In this document: positions 50,225 through 59,752 of the stretch, in pieces
Position numbering within the stretch: position 1 is the first letter of the stretch
Layout: the number at the start of each line of letters is the position of its first letter
Source of the DNA: PLanc-01 sp035342095
GTDB lineage: Bacteria > Planctomycetota > Phycisphaerae > Sedimentisphaerales > Anaerobacaceae
Assembly: GCA_035342095.1 (NCBI GenBank)
Contig: DAOQWL010000018.1
Location: 14,178-78,177, forward strand
DNA: 64,000 nt
Direction: 5' to 3'
The notes under the pieces: model-generated
What the model was told of the DNA's origin: nothing
What the model saw: only the letters and a program-made list of their open reading frames with translations
The model's database searches: none
Made by a program: the position numbers and the translations under genes

Positions 50225-52921
50225 ATGAGAAGCTGCCGCCCATCGCCACACACCATTGATGTAAACATATCCACAACAAAGACTTACGGCACAATATGGG
50301 CAAAGAACAACCCCAAGGAGAACCCCGTCGCTGGCCGTGCGATCCGGCGCATGGGGCACCTGCTGGCGCTTCCGACCATCTGCCTGGCGTGCTTGGCCGT
50401 CTGCCCGGCTCCAGCCCAGGAGTTCGCGCCCTTCGTCATCCCCCTGCGGATCGATGCGAGCCAAGCGATCTGGTTGGACGGCTGCAAACCCATCGCAGTC
50501 GATTCGGATCGACTCGAAGCCCACGGCGGGCATTTCTACCGAGGTAGCCAGGTTCGCATCTGGGGCGTCAACCTCTGCTTCGGCGCGAACTTCCCCACCC
50601 ACGAGGACGCTCCCTTGGTCGCGACCCGCCTGGCAGCCGCCGGAGTCAACTCCGTTCGGCTCCATCACATGGACAGCGCCCGCTGGCCGAGGGGCATCTG
50701 GAACACCCAGGACGGTCGGACCCTCGAACCCAAGGCCCTCGACCGCTTGGACTACTTCATCAACGAGCTGGCTCAGCGGGGAATCTTCATCAACGTCAAC
50801 CTCCACGTCGGCTATAAACACAGCGAGCCCCTGGGGTTACCGGCAACAAACCGCGAATTCGACAAGATCTGCGGGATCTTCACCCCCGCGCTGATCGACG
50901 CCCAGAAGAAGTACGCGAGAAAAATCCTCACGCACGTAAACCCTTACCGAAAAGTGCGTTACGCCGACGACGCGGCGGTCGCCTTCGTCGAGATCACCAA
51001 CGAGGACAGCTTCTTCATGTGGGACGCCGACGAGACCCTGCGGACGCTGCCGGCCTATTACGCCGCGATCCTCCGCAGCCAGTTCAACGCGTGGTTGAGC
51101 AAACGGTATGGCTCGGACGAAGCGTTGGCATCCGCCTGGGGCAAAGGAACGGAGCCTCTGGGCGAGAACGTCCTGCGAAACAGCAATTTGCGCGAATGGG
51201 ATGTCGGCGCGAGCACGCCGAGACACTGGAATCTCGAACAACACGACACCTGTCGGGCTGCCCTGTCGAATCTTGAAGGCTCGTCCGACAACTCGATCCA
51301 GATCCGCATTGCAGAGGCGGATGAAACACAGTGGCATCTCCAGTTCACCCAGGGAGGATTCAAGACCACCGCGGGTCGGTACTACACGCTGTCATTCAAG
51401 GCCGCCGGCAGCAAGGCTCGACAGATCGGCTGCACCGTGAGCCAGGCCCACGACCCCTGGGGCAACCTCGGCCTGTCTCGAAGCGTGTCGCTGGGCACGG
51501 ACTGGCAGACGTTCCAGTTCGGCTTCGTCGCCACCGGGTCCGACGACAACGCGAGGATCAGCTTCGCCTTCAGCGGAGATTCAACGCCCTTCCAGCTTGC
51601 CCAAATCGAATTGCACCCTGGCGGGCAGGTGGGTCTCGCTCAGGGTGAATCAGCGAAGACCGGCAATGTCGAGCTGTTCAAGGACTGCGAGAGCAACGCT
51701 CGCGTCGTCGACCGGATGACCTTCCTGGCCGAGACGGAGAAGGCCTACTTCGACGACATGCGATCCTACATCAAGAACGATCTGGGCTGCGGGGCTCTGG
51801 TGACCGGGACGATTGTCTTTGGACCTTTGGGCCTGTACGCACAGAGCGATATGGACTTCATCGACAGCCATGCCTACTGGCAGCATCCGAGCTTCCCGGG
51901 CCGAGCCTGGGATGGCAACAACTGGCTCATCCAGCAAAGGCCCATGGCCGACCACCCCGAGCAGGCGACGCTCTTTCGCATCGCGGCCGAGCGCCTCGCG
52001 GGCAAGCCCTTCACGCTCAGCGAGTACAACCACCCTGCCCCGCTCGACGCCCAGGCAGAGTGCGTGCCGATCGTCGCATCGTTTGCGGCGGCACAGGACT
52101 GGGACGGCATCTGGCTGTTCACCTACTCGCACGCGACGGACGATTGGGGCCGGCAAGCCATGAGCGGCTTCTTCGACATCGACACGAACCCCGCCAAGTG
52201 GGGCTTCATGCGGGCGGCGACCGCGATCTTCCGCGACCGCTGCATCACACCGCTGGACGGTCCCGCGTTCTCGACGCTGACGGACGAGAAGGATGTAGCC
52301 GCGGGGCTGGCCGCCCTTCACATCCGACACGGCAGCAACATGCTCGCGGCCACCGGCTTCTCGCGGGACGATCTGCTCGGCCGTCCGCACATCGCCGTGT
52401 TGACGGGCCGACGCGCCAACGTGGACACGCGAGGTTCCCGCACGCGGATCGACTGGACCGTCGAAAACGGCAAGGGATTGTACGCCGTGCGGAGTTGGAG
52501 CGGGTCCGTCTACACGGGACACGCGACGCGGTTCCAGGAGGCGACGAAGGGCAAAATCCGTCTCGAAGGACCCGAACTGGCTACTCTGACGATAACTGCC
52601 CTGAGCGGCAAGGAGTGGATCCCCCTGGCCGCACGAGACTGCGTTCTTGTGACGGCCTGCGGACGGTGCGAGAACGTCGGAATGCAGTTCTCCGCGGACC
52701 GCCGGACGGTCGGACGCAACTGGGGCGAGGCGCCCGCACAAATCGAAACCGTCAAGGGGGCCATGGTGCTGCCGGACGGGCAATGGACATGTCACGCACT
52801 GGCCCCGAATGGTGCGAAAAAGCAGCAAGTGACCATCAACTACGAAGACGGACGAGGCACGTTGGCCATGTCGCCCGAGTACGCGACGATGTGGTACCTG
52901 CTCGAACGACAAGCCAAATGA
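50225..52921 (+). CDS. Secreted clan GH-A-type glycoside hydrolase with CBM-like domain
   Basis: 898 residues from ATG 50225 (GGAG 8 bases upstream); ATG 50351 would give a more compact signal peptide, LLALPTICLACLAVCPAPAQ. The TIM-barrel part has VRIWGVNLCFGANF, AAGVNSVRLHHMDSARWPRG, the acid/base VAFVEITNEDSFF and, after an insertion, the probable nucleophile FTLSEYNHPAP. Between barrel parts, about residues 325-470, lies a jelly-roll module like CBM4_9 (QLQFTQGGF type, GRYYTLSFKAAG, GTDWQTFQFGF). The C-terminal part is beta-rich. It should act on a polysaccharide outside the cytoplasm; the exact GH family is not certain. The next hydrolase gene follows after 16 bp. Confidence 0.8.
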   Translation: MRSCRPSPHTIDVNISTTKTYGTIWAKNNPKENPVAGRAIRRMGHLLALPTICLACLAVCPAPAQEFAPFVIPLRIDASQAIWLDGCKPIAVDSDRLEAHGGHFYRGSQVRIWGVNLCFGANFPTHEDAPLVATRLAAAGVNSVRLHHMDSARWPRGIWNTQDGRTLEPKALDRLDYFINELAQRGIFINVNLHVGYKHSEPLGLPATNREFDKICGIFTPALIDAQKKYARKILTHVNPYRKVRYADDAAVAFVEITNEDSFFMWDADETLRTLPAYYAAILRSQFNAWLSKRYGSDEALASAWGKGTEPLGENVLRNSNLREWDVGASTPRHWNLEQHDTCRAALSNLEGSSDNSIQIRIAEADETQWHLQFTQGGFKTTAGRYYTLSFKAAGSKARQIGCTVSQAHDPWGNLGLSRSVSLGTDWQTFQFGFVATGSDDNARISFAFSGDSTPFQLAQIELHPGGQVGLAQGESAKTGNVELFKDCESNARVVDRMTFLAETEKAYFDDMRSYIKNDLGCGALVTGTIVFGPLGLYAQSDMDFIDSHAYWQHPSFPGRAWDGNNWLIQQRPMADHPEQATLFRIAAERLAGKPFTLSEYNHPAPLDAQAECVPIVASFAAAQDWDGIWLFTYSHATDDWGRQAMSGFFDIDTNPAKWGFMRAATAIFRDRCITPLDGPAFSTLTDEKDVAAGLAALHIRHGSNMLAATGFSRDDLLGRPHIAVLTGRRANVDTRGSRTRIDWTVENGKGLYAVRSWSGSVYTGHATRFQEATKGKIRLEGPELATLTITALSGKEWIPLAARDCVLVTACGRCENVGMQFSADRRTVGRNWGEAPAQIETVKGAMVLPDGQWTCHALAPNGAKKQQVTINYEDGRGTLAMSPEYATMWYLLERQAK

Positions 52922-52937
52922 AGGACTGGCGTCTCCT

Positions 52938-55900
52938 ATGAGGAACCTCGTTGCAGTTGCAGTGTCGGCTCTCATCGCCCTGTGGGCAACGGCTCCGGCG
53001 GTGGCGTTCGACGGTCACCGGGTCACAGAAGGCCCGCTTATCCTCTCGGTCGGCGAGTTGACGGATGTGACGCGAGTGAACCAGCCGTACGATGTCACGG
53101 TAACACTGGAGAACGCCGGCGCCGCGCCGCTGGAGGTGGATGTTCACATCGACGATCTCGTGGACGAATGGCACGTGGTCGGCGAGACGAGCCGGCACGT
53201 GCAGATCGAGTCACACACTGAAATCCAGGTGGCGTTCCAGATTGCCGCCTCGCCCGGGGCGCTGTCCGCGTTGTACCCGGTCCACGTCTACGCATCGTTT
53301 CAGTCCGGCGGGCAGCCCGTGACCGCCCACGCAGTTCGCATCTTCGAGTCGAACTTCGAGAAACCCGCCGCATCCAGCACGAGGCCGCCGGAACTGCCGG
53401 TCAACATCCTCTCCGCCCGCGGCGCGCTGCCCTTGTGGTCCCTGCGGACTCATCGCGTCGCCTGGCAGTTCTTCGACAAGCCGCTCGCCTACATGCCGGT
53501 CGGCTGGCAGGGCTCCTCGTCGGAATCCTCAGCCTATCTGGGCTTCGGTTCCGTTGCGCGAGGCACGATGAAGCAGGCGATCACCATGCATCCGCCGTGG
53601 AAGCCCGCAAGCGGCACGGTCTTCGCGGAGTACCGCGTGAAGCTGCCCGACACGACGCCTCTGACGCTGGCCTTCGCCAACGCCATCCGGGACAACACGG
53701 CGGCGGAACCGCCCAGCGACGGCGTGACATTCCGCGTCTGGGTCGGCGAGCAGAAGCTCTTCGAGAGGCACACCGACAGCAAGACGTGGCTCGACGGCGC
53801 CACGGACCTCTCCGCCTATCGCGGCCAGACGGTGCTCCTGCAACTGGAAAGCCACCCAGGCCCAAAACGCGACACAACGTGCGACTCCTCGTACTGGGCC
53901 GAGCCGGTCCTCATCGCGGGGGAACTCCCCAAGCCGACGCCCGAAGCCGAGAAGCAGCAGAGGCGAGACGCGGCCCGGTCCCTCGTAAGAACCGGGGAAG
54001 GCGAAGGCACGCTCTTGACGCTCGAAGACGGCTATCGCGTCGCCCTCCTGCCGGGCGATGCCGGGCTTCTCGACGGCACCGTCGCCATCGGAAATCGGGA
54101 TGCCTGTGTCGTCTTCGACGGCCTGCGGATCTCCATCCTCGGATGTCCAGTTGGGTCGAGTCTCTCCACCGTCAGCCTGGCGGGCAAGACGGATTGGGCG
54201 GACGATGGACACGGCCTGAATGTCACCCAGCCCCTCGAACTGGCGGGCGAGACATTCGACCTGACGGTCCGAATCCGCGCGGAAGGAAGCGGTCTGCGGA
54301 TCAAAGTCGATTGTCCGAAGAGGATCACGGACTTCGCCCTCGGATCGGCGGATCAGAAGGCCCCTCGCGTCTACTACGGGCACGGCTACTGCATCGTCGA
54401 GCCCGAGGCGTTCCAGGCGGGTTTCGGCGGGCACAACCTCTCGACCAGCCACGTTGGCTTTGACTTCGACGAAGGACTGTCGCTGCTGGTCGCATGCGAT
54501 CATCCGCCGGACTTCCTGGAGGTCACCCCGGAAAGCCGGACCTACGCGCTGCACACGCATCTCGACGCGACGATGACGCTGGTGCCCAGCACGGCGGGCA
54601 CATTCGACTGTGCGAAGAAGTACCGGCCGCTCTACGATAAGCAGACCTCCCCCGGCTTCGCTCGCAAGGCGGGCCGGTTCGTCTTCGACATCTGGGGTGG
54701 TCGCTACGCGGACATCGCCAGGACGATGCAGGAGATGATCGCCTACGGCCTGACCGACTCGCTCCTGACGGTGCACGTCTGGCAGCGATGGGGATACGAT
54801 TACCGCCTGCCGGACATCTACCCGCCGTTGCCTTCGCTCGGGACCGTCGAAGACATGCAGGGCATCGCCAGGGTCTGCGCCGAGCACGACATCCCCTGGG
54901 GTCTGCACGACAACTACATCGACTTCTATCCCGACGCCCAGGGCTACAGCTACGACGAGATCTGCTTCACCGAGGACGGCAGGCCCATTCCCGCCTGGCT
55001 CAACGAAGGTCGGGACGCACAGAGCTACCGCTGGCGGCCGGACTGCTTCCTGCCCTGGCTGAAGCGGAACCTCGGACTCATCGGGCCCACTCTCAAGCCC
55101 ACGCACTACTTCATCGACGTCTTCACGTCGATCGACTGCTTCGACTACTACGACCGGGCGGGCCGGTACCACTCGATGCTCGAGACCCGCCAATGCTGGG
55201 GCGAGGCCTTCGCCTGGATTCGCGACACGCTCGGCGGCAACGCGCCGATGACCTCCGAGGCCGGGGACGACCAGTTGATCGGGTACCTCGACGGCGCCGA
55301 CTGCCAGCACCTCCAACTCTCGTCCGAAGCCAAGTCGTTTTGCATTACGCTCGCCTGCCGGGACTGGGAGCGCGTGCCGTGGTACGACGCGGTCCTGCAC
55401 GACAAGTTCAGCCTGCACGGCGTGGGCTACTCCGGGCGCTATCAAGGCGGGCGCAGCCGGCAGGAACACGGAATCGAGAGCGACGACTACCTCAGCGTCG
55501 AGATCCTGGAGGGCCACGCGATGATGATCGACGCGGAGGCCTTCGGGCGAGGGGCCGTGCGGAAGTACTGGCTGGCCCAGGACTTCATCCGCAGCATCGC
55601 GACGGACCGGATCGCGGGCGTGCAGTTCGTCGATGGCGACATCCATAAGCAGATCATCACATGGGAATCCGGCGCGACGGTCTGCGTGAATCGCGGCGCC
55701 GGCGACTGGCGCGTGGCCGGCAGGACGCTGCCGCAGTATGGGTACTACGCGATCAACGGCCCGATTGAATCGAGCGTCGAGGAAATCGACGGCATCGTGG
55801 TCGAGAGATCGGGTCGCCCTGACCGATGGTATTTCAACGCCCGCGGTTTCGGGCCGGAAGGGCAACTCGCGATTCGGCCCCAGGTCGCGAGCGTCGAGTA

Positions 55901-56600
55901 CCTCGGCAACCGAGCCTTCAAGCTCATCACGAACTGGCAGGCCCAGGAGCCGGCCCCCAAGGACCTGCACGTGTTCATTCACTTCACCAGCGACCAGTCG
56001 AACCGTTCGGACGGCATCGCCTTCCAGAGCGGCGGGTCGCCTTCGCCCGCCACGAGCCAGTGGGCAGGCACGATTCGCCTGGGAGACAACTGGGTCGTGC
56101 AGATTCCCTCGCAGTATGGGCCGGGCGAATACGGCATCTGGGTCGGCCTGTGGGACCCGACCACGGGAAGGCGTTACGGCCTGCTGGGAGAAGACGATGG
56201 AACCACGCGATATCGCGTCGGCACGCTGGTCGTGGAGGGCGCCGCGGGCACGATCGGCGCCATCCGGCTGGTTGCAGCCGACGCGCCGGCTCCGGCAACC
56301 GCTCTCTGGAACATCGGGCGTGTCGCGGTCGATTTCGGTCCGGCAATCACGGAGGGCGCGTTCCGCTGCGAGCGGACGCCCGATGCGCTCGTGGTCACCC
56401 CCCTGCCGCAGTTGGGCCCGTTCTCCGTGGCCCTGCGACCCGAGAGACTCGGATGGCCGGCGGGAGCCAGGGCCCAATCGATCGATGGCGTGAACGCCGA
56501 TGGAGAGGCAATCCGACGCGTCGATTTCGAGCAGATGAGCGATCTGCTTCGATTCACGACTCGCCGTGATGAATTCGCCTATCGAATCAGATTCCAGTGA
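52938..56600 (+). CDS. 1220-residue secreted glycoside-hydrolase-like protein, family not recognised
   Basis: The signal peptide is VAVSALIALWATAPAVAF. A NEW3/CARDB-like domain follows (VNQPYDVTVTLENAGAAPLE, about 35-125), then a beta-sandwich region (about 150-330, GTVFAEYRVKLPDTTPLTLA), a second beta region, and a probable TIM barrel (about 560-900) with SLLTVHVWQRWGYDYRLPDI, IPWGLHDNYIDFYPDA, THYFIDVFTSIDCFDYYD and TSEAGDDQLIGYLDGADCQH. Asp/Glu in IDVFTS and TSEAGD are candidate catalytic residues. A C-terminal beta domain (RAFKLITNWQAQEPAPKDLH) follows. It resembles GH101-like or DUF5696-like proteins in layout, but I cannot assign it. Co-transcribed with neighbouring hydrolases. Confidence 0.75.
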   Translation: MRNLVAVAVSALIALWATAPAVAFDGHRVTEGPLILSVGELTDVTRVNQPYDVTVTLENAGAAPLEVDVHIDDLVDEWHVVGETSRHVQIESHTEIQVAFQIAASPGALSALYPVHVYASFQSGGQPVTAHAVRIFESNFEKPAASSTRPPELPVNILSARGALPLWSLRTHRVAWQFFDKPLAYMPVGWQGSSSESSAYLGFGSVARGTMKQAITMHPPWKPASGTVFAEYRVKLPDTTPLTLAFANAIRDNTAAEPPSDGVTFRVWVGEQKLFERHTDSKTWLDGATDLSAYRGQTVLLQLESHPGPKRDTTCDSSYWAEPVLIAGELPKPTPEAEKQQRRDAARSLVRTGEGEGTLLTLEDGYRVALLPGDAGLLDGTVAIGNRDACVVFDGLRISILGCPVGSSLSTVSLAGKTDWADDGHGLNVTQPLELAGETFDLTVRIRAEGSGLRIKVDCPKRITDFALGSADQKAPRVYYGHGYCIVEPEAFQAGFGGHNLSTSHVGFDFDEGLSLLVACDHPPDFLEVTPESRTYALHTHLDATMTLVPSTAGTFDCAKKYRPLYDKQTSPGFARKAGRFVFDIWGGRYADIARTMQEMIAYGLTDSLLTVHVWQRWGYDYRLPDIYPPLPSLGTVEDMQGIARVCAEHDIPWGLHDNYIDFYPDAQGYSYDEICFTEDGRPIPAWLNEGRDAQSYRWRPDCFLPWLKRNLGLIGPTLKPTHYFIDVFTSIDCFDYYDRAGRYHSMLETRQCWGEAFAWIRDTLGGNAPMTSEAGDDQLIGYLDGADCQHLQLSSEAKSFCITLACRDWERVPWYDAVLHDKFSLHGVGYSGRYQGGRSRQEHGIESDDYLSVEILEGHAMMIDAEAFGRGAVRKYWLAQDFIRSIATDRIAGVQFVDGDIHKQIITWESGATVCVNRGAGDWRVAGRTLPQYGYYAINGPIESSVEEIDGIVVERSGRPDRWYFNARGFGPEGQLAIRPQVASVEYLGNRAFKLITNWQAQEPAPKDLHVFIHFTSDQSNRSDGIAFQSGGSPSPATSQWAGTIRLGDNWVVQIPSQYGPGEYGIWVGLWDPTTGRRYGLLGEDDGTTRYRVGTLVVEGAAGTIGAIRLVAADAPAPATALWNIGRVAVDFGPAITEGAFRCERTPDALVVTPLPQLGPFSVALRPERLGWPAGARAQSIDGVNADGEAIRRVDFEQMSDLLRFTTRRDEFAYRIRFQ

Positions 56601-56635
56601 CTATTCGGTGTGACATACGGCTTCGGGGATGGACT

Positions 56636-58717
56636 ATGAATGATCATCTGATGGCAGTCGCGTTCGTGATTCTCGCCGCGGCAGGGTCGGTCTCGGCCGG
56701 CAACAGCGCCCAGCCCGCGGTCTTGTTCGACTTCGGAGCAGGTTTCGACGCCAACCTCGTTGCCACGAGCGACGCCAAGGCGACGGTAACCGCCGAGGGC
56801 ACGCTGCGGATCGAGCTGGGAAATCAAGGTCCGTGGCCGGGCGTGACTCTCAAGGCCCCGCAGGGCAAATGGGATCTGTCCGCCTGCGAGTACCTCTCGC
56901 TCGATGTCACGAACCGCAGCGACCGGCCCGTGACCGTCTATTGCCGGGTGGACAATCCCGGCGCCGACGGCACGGACCACTGCGTCACGGACCAGGTCTC
57001 CGTCGATCCGGGGATCTTGCAGACGCTGACCGTCCGGGTCTTCCCGGTCCCGTGGAAACTGGACAAGCCGCTGGAACTGATCGGCATGCGAGGCAACCCC
57101 GTCCACGCGGGCAAGATCGACCCGTCGAACGTCACTCAACTGGTGATCTTCCTGACCCGTCCGATGGAGAGCCGTGTCATCGAGATCGACAATATCCGCG
57201 CGGGCGGCGGCATCCAGGTCCTGGCAGCCGAGACGTTCCTGCCGTTCATCGACGAGTACGGTCAGTACATCCACAGAGACTGGCCGGGCAAGACCCACTC
57301 GGTTGCGGGTCTGCTCTCTCACAACCAGGAGGAGATGAAGGACCTCCGAGCCCATCCCCGTCCCCCCCAGTGGAACAAGTACGGCGGGTGGGCGGACGGA
57401 CCCCGACTCAAGGCCACCGGCTTCTTCCGCGTCCAGAAGCACAAGGGCAAGTGGTGGCTCGTCGACCCGCTCGGCAGGCTGTTCTGGTCGCACGGGATCG
57501 ACTGCGTCCACAGCGGCGACGCCACGCCGATCACCAATCGCGAGTCGTACTACCGCGGTCTGCCCGCGCAGGATTCGCCTTTCGTGCAGTTCTATGGCCG
57601 GGGGTCCTGGGCCCCCCACGGCTACTACAGCGAGCACACACCCTACACGACCTACGACTTCGGTCGGGCCAACCTCTCTCGCAAATACGGCGAGGAGTTC
57701 GAGACCGCCTTCGCAGACATCACGCATCGGCGATTCGAAAGCTGGGGCATCAACACCATCGCCAACTGGTCCGACGAACGGGTGTACCTGCTGCGATTGA
57801 CCCCCTACGTCGGCACGATTCACTTCGAGTCCAGGAAGCTGGAAGGTTCGGAAGGCTACTGGGGCAAGTTCTACGATGTCTTCGACGCCAGCTTTCAGGA
57901 CAACCTCCGCAAGCGGCTCGAATCCGAGCGAGGCAAGACCGCCGACGACCCCTGGTGCATTGGCTACTTCGTGGACAACGAGCTGTCCTGGGGCGACGAC
58001 ACCTCCCTGGCGGTGGCCGCACTGGTCTCGCCGCCCGACCAGCCGGCGAAGATCGCGTTCCTCGGCGACCTCCAGGCCAAGTACGAGATCATCGAGAATC
58101 TCAACGAGGTCTGGGGAACGAGTTACGAGTCGTGGGAGGCCATGTTGGGCAGCCGCAAGGCGCCGGACCGAGCCAAGGCCGGCGATGACCTCCGCGAATT
58201 CTACGCGAAGACAGCAGAAACCTACTTCGGCACGATCCGCAGGGAGTTGAGAAGAGTCGCTCCCAAACAGCTCTACCTGGGATGCCGGTTCTCCTCGGTG
58301 AACGATCTGGCCGCCCGGGCCGCCACGAGGTTCTGCGACGTCGTCAGCTACAACCGGTATGAGTACAGCGTCGGGAGTCTGAAGCTGCCCGATGACGTCG
58401 ATATGCCGATCGTGATCGGCGAGTTCCACTTCGGCGCCCTGGACCGCGGCCTGTTCCACACGGGCCTTCGCCGGACCGAGAGCCAGCAGGACCGCGCCGA
58501 CAAGTACCGAAACTACCTGGAGAGCGCCCTGCGAAATCCCCGTATCGTGGGGACCCACTGGTTCCAGTACAAAGACCAGCCCACCACCGGGCGGGGCGAC
58601 GGGGAGAACTACCAGATCGGATTCGTCGATATCTGCGACACTCCCTACCCCGAGATCGTCCGGGCCGCCCGCGATGTCGGCTATTCGATGTACGAACGTC
58701 GATTCGACGAGTACTGA
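56636..58717 (+). CDS. GH50-type beta-agarase-like glycoside hydrolase
   Basis: 693 residues from ATG 56636, with GGGGAT upstream; a GTG at 56597 overlaps the previous stop. Signal peptide MAVAFVILAAAGSVSAGNSA. An N-terminal CBM-like beta-sandwich (residues ~25-215) precedes a TIM barrel with RFESWGINTIANWSDERVYL, GYFVDNELSWGDD (acid/base Glu), FCDVVSYNRYEY, and VIGEFHFGALDRG (nucleophile Glu), closing with THWFQYKDQPTTGRGDGENY. These blocks match GH50 agarases. The enzyme probably cleaves agarose or a related galactan outside the cytoplasm; GH50-like proteins on other substrates cannot be excluded. Confidence 0.85.
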   Translation: MNDHLMAVAFVILAAAGSVSAGNSAQPAVLFDFGAGFDANLVATSDAKATVTAEGTLRIELGNQGPWPGVTLKAPQGKWDLSACEYLSLDVTNRSDRPVTVYCRVDNPGADGTDHCVTDQVSVDPGILQTLTVRVFPVPWKLDKPLELIGMRGNPVHAGKIDPSNVTQLVIFLTRPMESRVIEIDNIRAGGGIQVLAAETFLPFIDEYGQYIHRDWPGKTHSVAGLLSHNQEEMKDLRAHPRPPQWNKYGGWADGPRLKATGFFRVQKHKGKWWLVDPLGRLFWSHGIDCVHSGDATPITNRESYYRGLPAQDSPFVQFYGRGSWAPHGYYSEHTPYTTYDFGRANLSRKYGEEFETAFADITHRRFESWGINTIANWSDERVYLLRLTPYVGTIHFESRKLEGSEGYWGKFYDVFDASFQDNLRKRLESERGKTADDPWCIGYFVDNELSWGDDTSLAVAALVSPPDQPAKIAFLGDLQAKYEIIENLNEVWGTSYESWEAMLGSRKAPDRAKAGDDLREFYAKTAETYFGTIRRELRRVAPKQLYLGCRFSSVNDLAARAATRFCDVVSYNRYEYSVGSLKLPDDVDMPIVIGEFHFGALDRGLFHTGLRRTESQQDRADKYRNYLESALRNPRIVGTHWFQYKDQPTTGRGDGENYQIGFVDICDTPYPEIVRAARDVGYSMYERRFDEY

Positions 58718-58743
58718 TGGAGACGGAAGAAGGCGAATCGGAC

Positions 58744-59601
58744 CTATACGGCCGCACGGTACTTGGTGACGAACCCGCAGGGCCTGTAGCTTTCCTTCGC
58801 CTGTCTCAGGCCGGGGTCGCCAAGGTCCTGTTCTCGGTTGATCTGTTCGTACTTCTGGGGCAGGACCGCGGCAAACGCCTGAGTCACGTATTGATAGATC
58901 CCCTTGTGCTGATCCTCGCGAATCGCCTTCTCGAAGTGGACGACGAACACCCTGCCTTGCGACACCTCCTCGCCCAGCGTGTACGCAACGGGTTGCTCGT
59001 TGACATAGAAGATCCCGCCGCAGAGCTGCAGGTACTCCATGTTCGCGAGGGTCTCCTTCGCCGCAGCATAATCCCCCGGCGTCTCCTGCTGCTCACGCCA
59101 CCGCTCCAGGATCTGCATGGCGTCGCCCACGTACCCCTCCAGCAGCGGCTTGGCGACGCACGAGTTGTTGCGAAGGAACAGGTTGACGAGGTTCTTCTTC
59201 TTGTGAAGCTGGCGTCCGGAGAGATCGACCATCCTGTCCCGCGGATAGAGATAGTCGAAGTTGTCCCGATCCTCCCAGACCTGGTAACCCATCCTCGCGA
59301 GCTGTTCGGCCTGGGCCGCGGAAACAGCCTTCATCGCACGGTGCTGCGTGAAGAGGCCGCCCAGGATGTCTTCTCCCGGCAGGCCGAAAGGCAACATGAA
59401 GAACGGCTCAGCGTCTCTCCCCGCAATCACATACAGTCCCTCTCCAAGGCTTGAGATCCGGTACTGGTGCGCCTCACGGAACAGGTAGATGCCCGCAAAG
59501 GTCAGTTCGGACATGCCCTCGGGCCGTTGTTGAAAGCGAGGGTGCAATTCCGCCCTCTGGTCCAGAGCCAGGCGAGAGTAGTCCGGGTATTTCGCGATCA
59601 T
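58744..59601 (-). CDS. DUF2156 / LPG-synthetase C-terminal-domain protein
   Basis: 285 residues with a GNAT-like fold. Markers are YLYPRDRMVDLSGRQLHKKK (about 115-134), NLVNLFLRN, YLQLCGGIFYVNEQPVAYTL and VVHFEKAIREDQHKGIYQYV. The group includes the soluble domain of MprF (lysyl-phosphatidylglycerol synthase), but stand-alone members have mostly unknown acceptors. No membrane segments are present. It is convergent with the GH50 gene, 26 bp apart, and divergent from sppA. Confidence 0.88.
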   Translation of the reverse strand: MIAKYPDYSRLALDQRAELHPRFQQRPEGMSELTFAGIYLFREAHQYRISSLGEGLYVIAGRDAEPFFMLPFGLPGEDILGGLFTQHRAMKAVSAAQAEQLARMGYQVWEDRDNFDYLYPRDRMVDLSGRQLHKKKNLVNLFLRNNSCVAKPLLEGYVGDAMQILERWREQQETPGDYAAAKETLANMEYLQLCGGIFYVNEQPVAYTLGEEVSQGRVFVVHFEKAIREDQHKGIYQYVTQAFAAVLPQKYEQINREQDLGDPGLRQAKESYRPCGFVTKYRAAV

Positions 59602-59694
59602 AGACGCACAACTCCTATCGTAGACGTGTGTCTATCCTGCCACATCCGATGACGGGCTTCAATGCCCAAGAGGTCAGCCCCGGGACGTTCCGCG

Positions 59695-59724
59695 TTGACC
59701 GGGCGGCCTGCGATCCACTATAAT
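59695..59724 (+). promoter_or_regulatory. Strong sigma70-type promoter of sppA
   Basis: TTGACC at 59695-59700, 18-bp spacer, consensus TATAAT at 59719-59724. The start codon of the peptidase gene is 29 bp after the -10. Confidence 0.75.
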
Positions 59725-59752
59725 GCAAATGTTCTTTTCAAGGAGTCGCGAA

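Noticed and set aside
53529..56477. 982-codon minus-strand open frame inside the 1220-residue hydrolase-like gene
   Set aside because: Shadow frame from GC-biased third positions; no domain, no ribosome site, and the plus frame has a signal peptide and family-like blocks.
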